Positions 1 to 5,353 of a stretch of DNA of 5,353 bases are shown in pieces. The first letter of the stretch is position 1, and every line of letters begins with the position of its first letter. The position numbers and the translations under genes were made by a program. This DNA is from M55B157 sp040265115. Its GTDB lineage: Bacteria > Actinomycetota > Actinomycetes > S36-B12. The stretch spans positions 1-5,353 of the forward strand of contig JBDQGZ010000137.1 of the NCBI GenBank assembly GCA_040265115.1. Reading direction: 5' to 3'. The notes beneath the pieces were generated by a model that ran no database searches, was not told where the DNA came from, and was given only the letters and a program-made list of their open reading frames with translations.

Positions 1-554
1 ACCAACTCGATCTTGTGGGTGGGAGTCGGCTTGCACATGCAGTCGTTCATCTGGAAGAACTTGCCATCCATGGTGCAGGTGCCGTTCTTCCACAGTTCCT
101 GCATGACCTCGACGTACTCGGTGGAGTAGTCATAGCGGTAGCCGAAGTACTCGTCGCCTGGCCACAGGCCCATCTGGCGGTACTCGTCGGGTGCCCAGCC
201 GGACACGATGTTGACGCCGAAGCGCCCGGGCGCAATCGAGTCGATGGTGACGGCCATGCGAGCCACGAGCGCCGGGGGAAGAGTGAGGACGGCGGTGGAG
301 GCGAACAGCTTGATCTTCTCGGTGCGCGCCGCGATGGCCGCCATGAGGGTGAAGGACTCCAGGTTGTAGTCCCAGAATTCGCTGTCGCCGCCGAAGCCGC
401 GGAACTTGATCATCGAAAGAGCGAACTCGAACCCGTACTTCTCGGCGAGCTGGCACACCTCGAGGTTGAGGTCGAAGCTCGGCTTGTACTGGGGCGAGGT
501 CGTCGAGATGAGCCAGCCGTTGTTGCCGATGGGAATGAAGACGCCGAGATCCAC
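1..554 (-). CDS. rutA: RutA-type FMN-dependent pyrimidine/N-heterocycle monooxygenase, N-terminal half (C-terminus cut by window edge)
   Basis: The reading frame is open from a GTG at 552-554 to the left edge (184 codons). It encodes a bacterial luciferase-like monooxygenase closely resembling RutA. In E. coli RutA uses FMNH2 (supplied by RutF) and O2 to open the uracil ring between N3 and C4, giving ureidoacrylate peracid; it is cytosolic. RutA hallmarks are in order: VFIPIGNNGWLIST (residues 5-18), FALSMIKFRGFGG (44-56), FWDYNLESFTLMA (60-72), TLPPALVARMA (91-101), FGVNIVSGW (112-120), WPGDEYF (131-137), RYDY (140-143) and FFQMNDC (166-172). Residues I49/K50, N115, E124 and R140/Y141 fall at the positions I recall as FMN contacts in the family, with identical numbering. 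Full-length family members are about 360-380 residues, so about half is missing. The GTG start is supported by AAGGAG seven bases upstream and by the protein beginning exactly where short RutA forms begin. It is divergent from the operon starting at 780. Family assignment is strong; the real substrate (uracil, thymine or another ring) is unproven. Confidence 0.88.
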   Translation of the reverse strand, partial: MDLGVFIPIGNNGWLISTTSPQYKPSFDLNLEVCQLAEKYGFEFALSMIKFRGFGGDSEFWDYNLESFTLMAAIAARTEKIKLFASTAVLTLPPALVARMAVTIDSIAPGRFGVNIVSGWAPDEYRQMGLWPGDEYFGYRYDYSTEYVEVMQELWKNGTCTMDGKFFQMNDCMCKPTPTHKIEL

Positions 555-561
555 GTGAGTG

Positions 562-567
562 CTCCTT
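562..567 (-). promoter_or_regulatory. Ribosome binding site deciding the rutA-like start
   Basis: The minus strand reads AAGGAG here, followed by seven bases and then GTG at 554-552. This near-perfect Shine-Dalgarno sequence fixes the GTG as the start of the RutA-like protein; there is no ATG at that end of the frame. Confidence 0.75.
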
Positions 568-610
568 CGTCGGTGTGGGTCTGTGAGGGAATGTCCCCTT
601 CCCGCGCACA

Positions 611-618
611 GTACACAA
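611..618 (-). promoter_or_regulatory. TTGTRTAC motif facing the rutA-like gene (candidate operator or -10 element)
   Basis: The minus strand reads GATTGTGTACTG across this site (motif TTGTGTAC), ending 56 bases before the rutA-like GTG. It matches TTGTATAC at 704-711 on the other strand in seven of eight bases. The GT-N-T-AC core resembles half-palindromic operators of GntR/FadR-type regulators. TGTACT could equally serve as a weak -10 hexamer. Assignment is by pattern only; no regulator gene is in the window. Confidence 0.3.
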
Positions 619-635
619 TCTCAAGGAGAGCGCCA

Positions 636-737
636 ATGGGAACAGGAAAATTATTCGCGGCAGGACGGGTTTCGTTCCTCAGATCCCTCTACCGGGGTCG
701 CGGTTGTATACATGTTCTGCAAAACTGTGCCGACTAG
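636..737 (+). CDS. Possible small ORF / leader peptide, 33 residues (doubtful)
   Basis: An ATG at 636 is preceded by AAGGAGAG (623-630) with a five-base spacer, a strong ribosome binding site by the standards of this window. The frame runs 33 codons to TAG at 735-737. The peptide starts MGTGKLFAAGRVSFLRSLYR and is basic and moderately hydrophobic, with two cysteines near the end; it matches no family I recognise. It ends 42 bases before the hydrolase start, so if translated it could be an upstream leader peptide of the operon. Against this, the palindrome at 705-712 lies inside it, which would put a promoter-like element inside the coding sequence, and codon choice (AAA, TTA, ATA) is unlike the neighbouring genes. 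Chance is a real alternative. Confidence 0.2.
   Translation: MGTGKLFAAGRVSFLRSLYRGRGCIHVLQNCAD
704..713 (+). promoter_or_regulatory. TTGTATACAT motif with perfect TGTATACA palindrome (candidate operator)
   Basis: TGTATACA at 705-712 is a perfect 8-bp palindrome embedded in GGTTGTATACATG, 67 bases before the hydrolase start. The T-N-GT-NN-AC core fits the general operator style of GntR/FadR-family repressors, and TATACA could also be read as a -10 box without a recognisable -35. It pairs in inverted orientation with the copy at 611-618. An 8-bp palindrome can arise by chance, so confidence is low. Confidence 0.35.
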
Positions 738-768
738 CGCGCCATGTGCTGTGCCCATCTTCCGACCC

Positions 769-775
769 GAGGAGG
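769..775 (+). promoter_or_regulatory. Ribosome binding site deciding the hydrolase start
   Basis: GAGGAGG ends four bases before the GTG at 780-782. It favours the GTG over the in-frame ATG at 744, which lacks a good Shine-Dalgarno sequence and would add 12 residues (MCCAHLPTRGGL) that do not belong to the alpha/beta hydrolase fold. Confidence 0.7.
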
Positions 776-779
776 TCTC

Positions 780-1589
780 GTGCCCACCCTGGAGATCAAC
801 GGCCACACGATGTATTACGAGGTTCACGGGGAAGACGGCCTGCCTCAGGCGGTCTGCATGGGGGGCTGGGGGACGTTCTGCCACGGTCGGACGAAGGACG
901 CCCCGCGCTATCTGTTCGACAACTACCAGGTGCTGATCTACGACTACCGCGGAGTGCGGGATTCCACCGACGACTACTCCCAGACCGCGACGATGAAGTT
1001 GTATGCATCCGACCTTGCTGGCCTCATCGATCACCTGGGCTGGACGAACATCCACGTGGTGGGGATGGTCGGGATGGGCGCCTGCATCGGACAGCAACTG
1101 GCCTACACCCGCCCGGACCTCGCTCGGTCCCTGGTGATGACCGGCTGCTGGGCCTGGGCGGACCCGATCATGGTCGATCAGCTCGCCACCATGGTCGATG
1201 TGCACGAGAAGATGGGATGGGCGGAGTTCCAGAAACTGGCAGCGAGTTACAGCTTCGACGGTGACTTCTACAACGTCAACCGCGACCGACTGCTCGGTGT
1301 CGATGGCACCTGGCCGGATTTGAATGGCCGGCTGGAGGCGCAGCGTCGTTTGGTGCAGGCCTGCTCCACGTATGACGCCCGCGAGGAGTTGCCGTCGGTG
1401 CAGACGCCAGCCATCGTGGTCAATGCGGGTCGTGATCCGATCACGACTCCGCGACATACCGGGTTGATCGCGGAACTAATGCCGAACTGTCAGGCGGTCG
1501 ACTGGCCTGAGGCCACGCACGTGTTCGCCGGCAAGGATATGAAGAAGAAGTTTGATGCCTTGCTGAAGGACTTCCTCGAAGCCCACTGA
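780..1589 (+). CDS. RutD-like alpha/beta hydrolase lacking the serine nucleophile
   Basis: This 269-residue protein has the size and order of a single-domain alpha/beta hydrolase. It shows strand 1-2 (LEINGHTMYYEVHG, 4-17), the oxyanion-hole loop CMGGWG (26-31), YDYRGVRDST (54-63), the nucleophile-elbow region (93-108), a cap region rich in Trp and charged residues (about 122-200), the acid loop NAGRDPITTP (215-224) and the terminal His in EATHVF (244-249). The elbow reads VVGMVGMGACIG instead of G-x-S-x-G, placing glycine (G98) where the nucleophile belongs, while D219 and H247 of the triad remain. E. coli RutD, which speeds hydrolysis of aminoacrylate to malonate semialdehyde, likewise lacks a Ser there (GHALGALVG), so RutD-like is the best family call. 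It is probably a soluble cytosolic enzyme. It is the first gene of the operon, 24 bases before the next. It might instead be a lyase, a cofactor-free enzyme or a hydrolase of a different enamine. Confidence 0.8.
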   Translation: MPTLEINGHTMYYEVHGEDGLPQAVCMGGWGTFCHGRTKDAPRYLFDNYQVLIYDYRGVRDSTDDYSQTATMKLYASDLAGLIDHLGWTNIHVVGMVGMGACIGQQLAYTRPDLARSLVMTGCWAWADPIMVDQLATMVDVHEKMGWAEFQKLAASYSFDGDFYNVNRDRLLGVDGTWPDLNGRLEAQRRLVQACSTYDAREELPSVQTPAIVVNAGRDPITTPRHTGLIAELMPNCQAVDWPEATHVFAGKDMKKKFDALLKDFLEAH

Positions 1590-1613
1590 TCGAGTGCGTG
1601 AGGAGGACCTGCG

Positions 1614-3974
1614 GTGGAACTGCTCGACAGCATCCAACAGCGCGTGCTGTGGTTGTCCACGCGCATCGTCGACGCTGCGAATCGCGAGCGCGAGACCGCT
1701 GACGGCGTGAAGGTCGGCGGGCATCAGGCCAGCAGCGCCAGTCTCGTGTCTGTCATGACCGCACTGTGGTTCGCCTATCTCCGAGCCGAGGACCGGGTCA
1801 GCGTCAAGCCGCATGCATCGCCGGTCTTCCATGCGATCTCCTATCTGCTGGGTGATCTCGATAGGTCCTATCTGACCCGGCTCCGCGAATTTGGTGGACT
1901 GCAGTCCTATCCGTCTCGCACGAAGGACCCCGACACGGTCGATTTCTCCACCGGTTCGGTCGGTCTGGGCGCGGCGGCTCCGCTGTTCGCCGCGGCGACT
2001 CGGCGATACGTGGATGCGCACTTCGGAGCGCGTCCGAGTTCGAGGTTCATCGCGATCATGGGCGATGCCGAACTCGACGAGGGCAATGTGTGGGAGGCCG
2101 TGGCGGATCCAGCAACAGCCGGGCTTGGCAATGCAATGTGGATCGTGGACTTCAATCGACAGTCCCTCGACCGGGTCGTGCCTGGAGTTCGCATCCATCA
2201 GTGGTCGGTGCAGTTTGCTGCCGCCGGGTGGCATGTCGTCGAGGTCAAGTACGGCCGGCGACTCCAGGCGGCCTTCGCACAGGAGGGTGGCGAGGCGCTG
2301 CGGTCATGGATTGACGCAATGCCCAATGAGCAGTTCCAGTCGCTGTTCGGCCTGTCTGGCGCGGAACTCCGCGAGCGTTTTCTCGATGGTGCGCCCGGGG
2401 AGGTCGTGGCCTGGTCGATGGGTGTTCCCGACGGCGAGCTCGGTCCGCTGGTGACCGATCTCGGCGGGCACGACCTCGGCGCTCTGCTCGACGCATTCGC
2501 CGAATGCGACGCGGTCACCGATCGGCCGAGCGTGGTCTTCGCCTACACCATCAAGGGCTGGGGACTTCCGATTGCAGGCAATCCGCGCAACCACTCCGCA
2601 CTACTCACGGGCGAGCAGATCGACACGCTGCGCCTCGAATCAGGACTAACCCTGGAGACCGAGTGGGATCGGTTCGATCCGGCTAGCCCTGAGGGTATTC
2701 TCGCAGCCGAGCGCCGCGAGGTGCTCCATCGCGACCCTGTCACCACAGAACTGCCCATCACGGTCCCGACGAGCACGGGCATCTCCGGATCACGACCGAT
2801 CAGTACCCAGGAGGCCTTCGGGCGCATCCTGGTCGACCTCAGCCGCATTGAGCAGGTCGCGCCGTATCTGGTCACCACAGCACCCGATGTCGCCACGTCG
2901 ACCAACCTCGCCGGGTTCATCAACCGGACCGGAGTGTTCTCACCGGAGGAGCAACGCGCGTGGAATGCCGATCCGGTGTTGAAGTGGGCGGAGGGGCCCA
3001 CCGGCCAGCACATCGAACTTGGTATCTCTGAGATGAACCTGTTCCTGCTGCTAGGCCAACTCGGATTATCGTGGGATCTCTCAGCCCAGCCGCTCATTCC
3101 CATCGGCACGCTCTACGACCCGTTTGTGTGTCGAGGTCTCGATGCCTTGATCTACGGCTGCTATTCCGGTGCACGTTTTATCGTCGCGGGAACCCCCAGC
3201 GGAGTGACCCTGGCACCGGAGGGTGGGGCCCATCAGTCAACGATCACCGCGAGTATCGGTCTTGAGTTGCCCGGTCTCACTGCGTTCGAACCGGCCTACG
3301 CCGGAGCATTGGACTGGCTGATGTGCGACGCCGTCGCGCGGATCGCGTCCGGTGATGACGGACCGTTGACAGCGCAGCCAGCCGAGCAGGGGGCTTATTA
3401 CCTGAGGCTGACGACCCGTCCGATCGATCAGGCGCCCTTCGAGGAAGCGCGTCAGCGGATTGGCGACGCGGTCCTGCGCCGGCAGGTCCTCGCCGGTGGG
3501 TATCGCCTCCGGGACGCATACGCAGCGCATCCGGAACTCGTCAGCGAGGAAGGTCGGGCGCCCCTGGTCCACCTGGTCGGTTCGGGACCGCTGCTGCCGG
3601 AGATCCTTGCTGCATCCGATGAACTCGCGGAGGAAGGAGTGGCCGCGCACGTCGTCGATGTCACCAGCCATGACCGCCTGTACAACTCCTGGCAGCGCAC
3701 GTTGCGCCAAGGCGTGCGCACAGCAACGGCACCGAGCCTGCCCGGTCCGCTGTGGTCGGTCTTGGGTGAGCGGGCGCCCATCGTCACGGTGCACGATGCC
3801 GCCAGCCATGCCATGTCGTGGTTCGGCTCCGCTCTCGGCGTGACCTGCGTGCCGCTCGGAGTCGATGCGTTCGGACAGTCCGGCTCCATACCTGATCTCT
3901 ACGCCGCGAATGATCTGGATTCCGGTTCCATCGTGAATGCCGCGCTAGCGGCCCTGGCCCTGGAGGCGCGCTAA
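1614..3974 (+). CDS. AceE-like ThDP-dependent 2-oxoacid dehydrogenase E1 / decarboxylase (transketolase superfamily), orphan
   Basis: This 786-residue protein carries the whole homodimeric E1 (AceE) architecture: N-terminal ThDP-binding domain (about 25-330), middle pyrimidine-binding domain (about 395-605) and C-terminal transketolase domain (about 645-785). Aligned by eye with E. coli AceE (residues from memory), active-site positions are kept: H37 (H106), H67 (H142), Y99 (Y177), Mg-ThDP ligands D151, N181 and Q183 with the same spacing as D230/N260/Q262, H327 (H407), the ThDP-activating E473 in GISEMN (E571) and H540 (H640). The GDG motif is GDA. The D521/E522 pair becomes P424/D425. About 69 N-terminal residues of AceE, including the E2-docking segment, are absent (AceE is 887 residues). 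No E2 or E3 gene is in the window. It should bind ThDP/Mg and decarboxylate a 2-oxoacid or ligate aldehydes in the cytosol; pyruvate is not a safe guess. The GTG start follows AGGAGG (1601-1606) by seven bases. The stop overlaps the next start (TAATG). Confidence 0.85.
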   Translation: MELLDSIQQRVLWLSTRIVDAANRERETADGVKVGGHQASSASLVSVMTALWFAYLRAEDRVSVKPHASPVFHAISYLLGDLDRSYLTRLREFGGLQSYPSRTKDPDTVDFSTGSVGLGAAAPLFAAATRRYVDAHFGARPSSRFIAIMGDAELDEGNVWEAVADPATAGLGNAMWIVDFNRQSLDRVVPGVRIHQWSVQFAAAGWHVVEVKYGRRLQAAFAQEGGEALRSWIDAMPNEQFQSLFGLSGAELRERFLDGAPGEVVAWSMGVPDGELGPLVTDLGGHDLGALLDAFAECDAVTDRPSVVFAYTIKGWGLPIAGNPRNHSALLTGEQIDTLRLESGLTLETEWDRFDPASPEGILAAERREVLHRDPVTTELPITVPTSTGISGSRPISTQEAFGRILVDLSRIEQVAPYLVTTAPDVATSTNLAGFINRTGVFSPEEQRAWNADPVLKWAEGPTGQHIELGISEMNLFLLLGQLGLSWDLSAQPLIPIGTLYDPFVCRGLDALIYGCYSGARFIVAGTPSGVTLAPEGGAHQSTITASIGLELPGLTAFEPAYAGALDWLMCDAVARIASGDDGPLTAQPAEQGAYYLRLTTRPIDQAPFEEARQRIGDAVLRRQVLAGGYRLRDAYAAHPELVSEEGRAPLVHLVGSGPLLPEILAASDELAEEGVAAHVVDVTSHDRLYNSWQRTLRQGVRTATAPSLPGPLWSVLGERAPIVTVHDAASHAMSWFGSALGVTCVPLGVDAFGQSGSIPDLYAANDLDSGSIVNAALAALALEAR

Positions 3975-4714
3975 TGGCGGATCGACAGCTCGACGCTGAG
4001 GTTCCGATTACCGACTGGGACGACGATCTCGCTCTTCTCGATGCTGAGACCACGCGATTGATCGACTCTATGGGCGCGATGAGTGACGCTCAGGTCACCG
4101 AGCCGAGCGGACTCCCCGGCTGGAGTCGCGGTCATGTCCTCGCGCACCTCGACGGGAACGCACAGGGCCTCGGACGGGTGGCGCGTTGGGCCCGCGATGG
4201 CATCGAACGTCCGATGTACATCTCTCGTGATGTGCGCGATGCCGATGTCGAACTGCACGCCGCTCGCTCAAGCGAGGAGCATCGGCACGCGGTCACGCAG
4301 TCGGCCCGCGCGCTGCGCGCGGATCTCGGCGCGATCGATTCGATGAAGCGCGAGGACGTCGTCATTCTTGGCAATGGACTATCCGTGCGAGCAGGATCCC
4401 TCGCTCGTCATCGACTCGGGGAGGTCTGCGTACACCACGCGGATCTCGGGCTGGCCGACTACACCTGGCGCGACTGGCCGGACAGCATGGCCTGGCACAT
4501 GGCTCGCTTGGTGACTCGAGACTTCGCGGTGCGGGGTGAGTTTCCGGTCGCCGCAGTGGCATGGGGAACTGATCGCCTCGACATCGTTCCCGGTGACGAG
4601 GTGCTGGAGGGATCCCCGCAGGCGCTCCTCGCCTGGCTGCTCGGTCGAAGTGCGGGTGAAGGGCTTGTGTCGTCCTCGGGTGGATCGGTTCCCGCGGCGC
4701 CGACATGGAGATAG
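3974..4714 (+). CDS. Mycothiol-dependent maleylpyruvate isomerase family protein
   Basis: The 246-residue protein has the DinB-like four-helix N-terminal domain of the MDMPI family (about 15-160) and the smaller C-terminal domain (about 175-246) ending in the usual P-x-W segment (PAAPTWR). The signature LPGWSRGHVLAHLDGNA (47-63) is present. Metal ligands match Corynebacterium NCgl2918 with a constant offset of six: H58, E150 and H154 for H52, E144 and H148. Characterised members use mycothiol to isomerise maleylpyruvate to fumarylpyruvate in gentisate catabolism; many relatives are uncharacterised mycothiol S-transferases. The intact triad suggests an active Zn enzyme in the cytosol. Its start overlaps the E1 stop by one base (TAATG), with GGAGG at 3962-3966, and its own end overlaps the transporter start by ten bases, so it is translationally coupled on both sides. 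No gentisate dioxygenase or fumarylpyruvate hydrolase is nearby, so the substrate is probably a pathway-specific cis-unsaturated acid or an electrophile. Confidence 0.85.
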   Translation: MADRQLDAEVPITDWDDDLALLDAETTRLIDSMGAMSDAQVTEPSGLPGWSRGHVLAHLDGNAQGLGRVARWARDGIERPMYISRDVRDADVELHAARSSEEHRHAVTQSARALRADLGAIDSMKREDVVILGNGLSVRAGSLARHRLGEVCVHHADLGLADYTWRDWPDSMAWHMARLVTRDFAVRGEFPVAAVAWGTDRLDIVPGDEVLEGSPQALLAWLLGRSAGEGLVSSSGGSVPAAPTWR

Positions 4715-5353
4715 CTCAGCGGACGAACCTTCGCCTGGTCTTCCTGTTCGTCGTGGCCTCGGCCACCTTCGGCGCGAATTACCTCTGGGTGAAGCTCGCC
4801 ATCGAGATGTTCACCCCCGTCCAGGTGGCCTGGGGTCGATCTTTGCTCGCCGCGATCACGCTGCTCATCGTCGTCGCGGTCACTGGGGATCGACTGCCGC
4901 GCGATCGAACGGTGTGGAAGCACCTATTCATCGCTGCGCTGCTGTTCAACACGATTTCGTTCACCTGTATGGCGATCGCGATGACACGTATTTCGTCCGT
5001 GCAGGCCAGTGTGGTGAACTCCACGGCCCCGTTGGTGACCCTGGCGCTCGTGGCCGCATTCGTGCCGATGGAACGCATCACCAAGCCACGACTCTTCGGC
5101 GTGTTGCTCGGCCTGCTGGGCGTGATCATCCTGGTGCAACCGTGGGCCGGTTGGGGTGCGACTGATCTGTGGGGGATCCTGGCGATCTTCGGGGCGACAT
5201 CCTCCTATGCGGCGGGCATCGTGTACGCGCGCCTGAAGCTCGGCAACATGACCGGTTCCGCTGTGGCGATCGCCGCGGGGCAGTTGAGTATCGCTGCCCT
5301 ACAGCTCACTCTCGTGCTGCCCTTCGGCTTTGCGATCCCGGCCGCCTTCGATG
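4705..5353 (+). CDS. EamA/DMT-superfamily membrane transporter, N-terminal part (C-terminus cut by window edge)
   Basis: The frame from ATG 4705 stays open to the right edge (216 codons). Hydrophobic segments sit at about residues 10-30, 37-59, 72-92, 99-119, 129-147, 154-174 and 185-207. This is the first EamA repeat (about 10-145) and the beginning of the second; the family normally has ten helices and about 290-310 residues. Typical EamA features are ATFGANYLWVKLAIE (20-34), the arginine in VAWGRSLLAA (41-50) and the glycine-rich GVLLGLLGVIILVQP (132-146) ending the fifth helix. DMT proteins export or import amino acids, purines, metabolites or drugs across the cytoplasmic membrane. Position as last visible gene in the operon suggests uptake of the pathway substrate or export of an intermediate. 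No Shine-Dalgarno sequence precedes the ATG; the ten-base overlap with the upstream gene implies translational coupling. Confidence 0.85.
   Translation, partial: MEIAQRTNLRLVFLFVVASATFGANYLWVKLAIEMFTPVQVAWGRSLLAAITLLIVVAVTGDRLPRDRTVWKHLFIAALLFNTISFTCMAIAMTRISSVQASVVNSTAPLVTLALVAAFVPMERITKPRLFGVLLGLLGVIILVQPWAGWGATDLWGILAIFGATSSYAAGIVYARLKLGNMTGSAVAIAAGQLSIAALQLTLVLPFGFAIPAAFD

Larger units (their letters stand above)
555..779. promoter_or_regulatory. Divergent intergenic control region
   Basis: This 225-bp gap separates the minus-strand rutA-like gene from the plus-strand operon, so it must hold promoters for both directions unless one is supplied from outside. I find no convincing -35/-10 pair with 16-18 bp spacing on either strand, which is common for actinobacterial promoters. 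The AT-richer stretch at 645-657 and the TTGTRTAC motifs at 611-618 and 704-711 are the most promoter- or operator-like elements. No stem-loop terminator is visible. A 33-codon ORF with a good ribosome binding site lies inside it (636-737). Confidence 0.6.

Noticed and set aside
15..737. 240-codon plus-strand ORF across the left end
   Set aside because: It is antisense to the clearly recognisable RutA-like frame and its product shows no family features. Only its last 33 codons, which have their own start and ribosome binding site, were kept as a doubtful small ORF.
744..779. ATG 744 as the hydrolase start
   Set aside because: It adds 12 residues not expected for the fold and has no ribosome binding site, whereas GTG 780 follows GAGGAGG and begins directly at the first strand.
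651..1457. 268-codon minus-strand ORF opposite the hydrolase
   Set aside because: Typical antisense shadow of a high-GC gene. It is rich in His, Arg and Gln without domain features, and the plus-strand hydrolase is a confident match.
1614..3974. Calling this gene aceE, a housekeeping pyruvate dehydrogenase
   Set aside because: It is about 100 residues shorter than AceE, lacks the E2-docking N-terminus, has changed pocket acids and sits in a catabolic operon with no E2/E3 neighbours. The fold is AceE-like but the function is not shown.
4708..4722. tRNA-like D-arm string (GATAGCTCAGCGG) at the transporter start
   Set aside because: No matching acceptor stem, anticodon arm or T-arm follows, and the bases code for the N-terminus of the transporter. 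Chance similarity.

Overview
The window reads as accessory catabolic DNA from a high-GC actinobacterium. Codons are strongly biased to G/C in third position, GTG starts sit behind strong AGGAGG-type ribosome binding sites, and one gene belongs to the mycothiol-dependent maleylpyruvate isomerase family. Mycothiol is the actinobacterial thiol cofactor. There are no RNA genes, insertion sequences, CRISPR arrays or rho-independent terminators that I can support.

Layout: on the minus strand, running off the left edge, is the N-terminal half of a RutA-type flavin monooxygenase (184 residues, GTG start at 554). A 225-bp divergent control region (555-779) follows. It holds two oppositely oriented copies of TTGTRTAC, one in front of each transcription unit, and a doubtful 33-codon small ORF. 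From 780 onward a tightly packed plus-strand operon contains: a RutD-like alpha/beta hydrolase without a serine nucleophile (780-1589); a 786-residue ThDP-dependent, AceE-like (homodimeric E1 type) 2-oxoacid dehydrogenase/decarboxylase (1614-3974); a mycothiol-dependent maleylpyruvate isomerase-like protein with its metal-binding triad intact (3974-4714); and the first 216 residues of an EamA/DMT-family membrane transporter (4705 to the right edge). Spacings are 24 nt, a 1-nt TAATG overlap and a 10-nt overlap, so the four plus-strand genes are very probably co-transcribed and partly translationally coupled. The last gene is incomplete because the window ends.

How the genes may work together (inference): RutA-type enzymes open N-heterocyclic rings by flavin-dependent amide or C-N oxidation, and RutD-type hydrolases act on the resulting enamine or acyl product. 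Here these two are not joined, within the window, by RutB, RutC, RutE, RutF or RutG. Instead they sit with an orphan ThDP E1 (no E2 or E3 visible, and no N-terminal E2-docking extension), a thiol-dependent cis-trans isomerase-like enzyme and a DMT exporter/importer. This combination is not the textbook uracil pathway. It looks like a catabolic cluster for a modified pyrimidine or another N-heterocycle whose ring-opened product yields an unsaturated 2-oxoacid or an aldehyde. The substrate cannot be read from the sequence.
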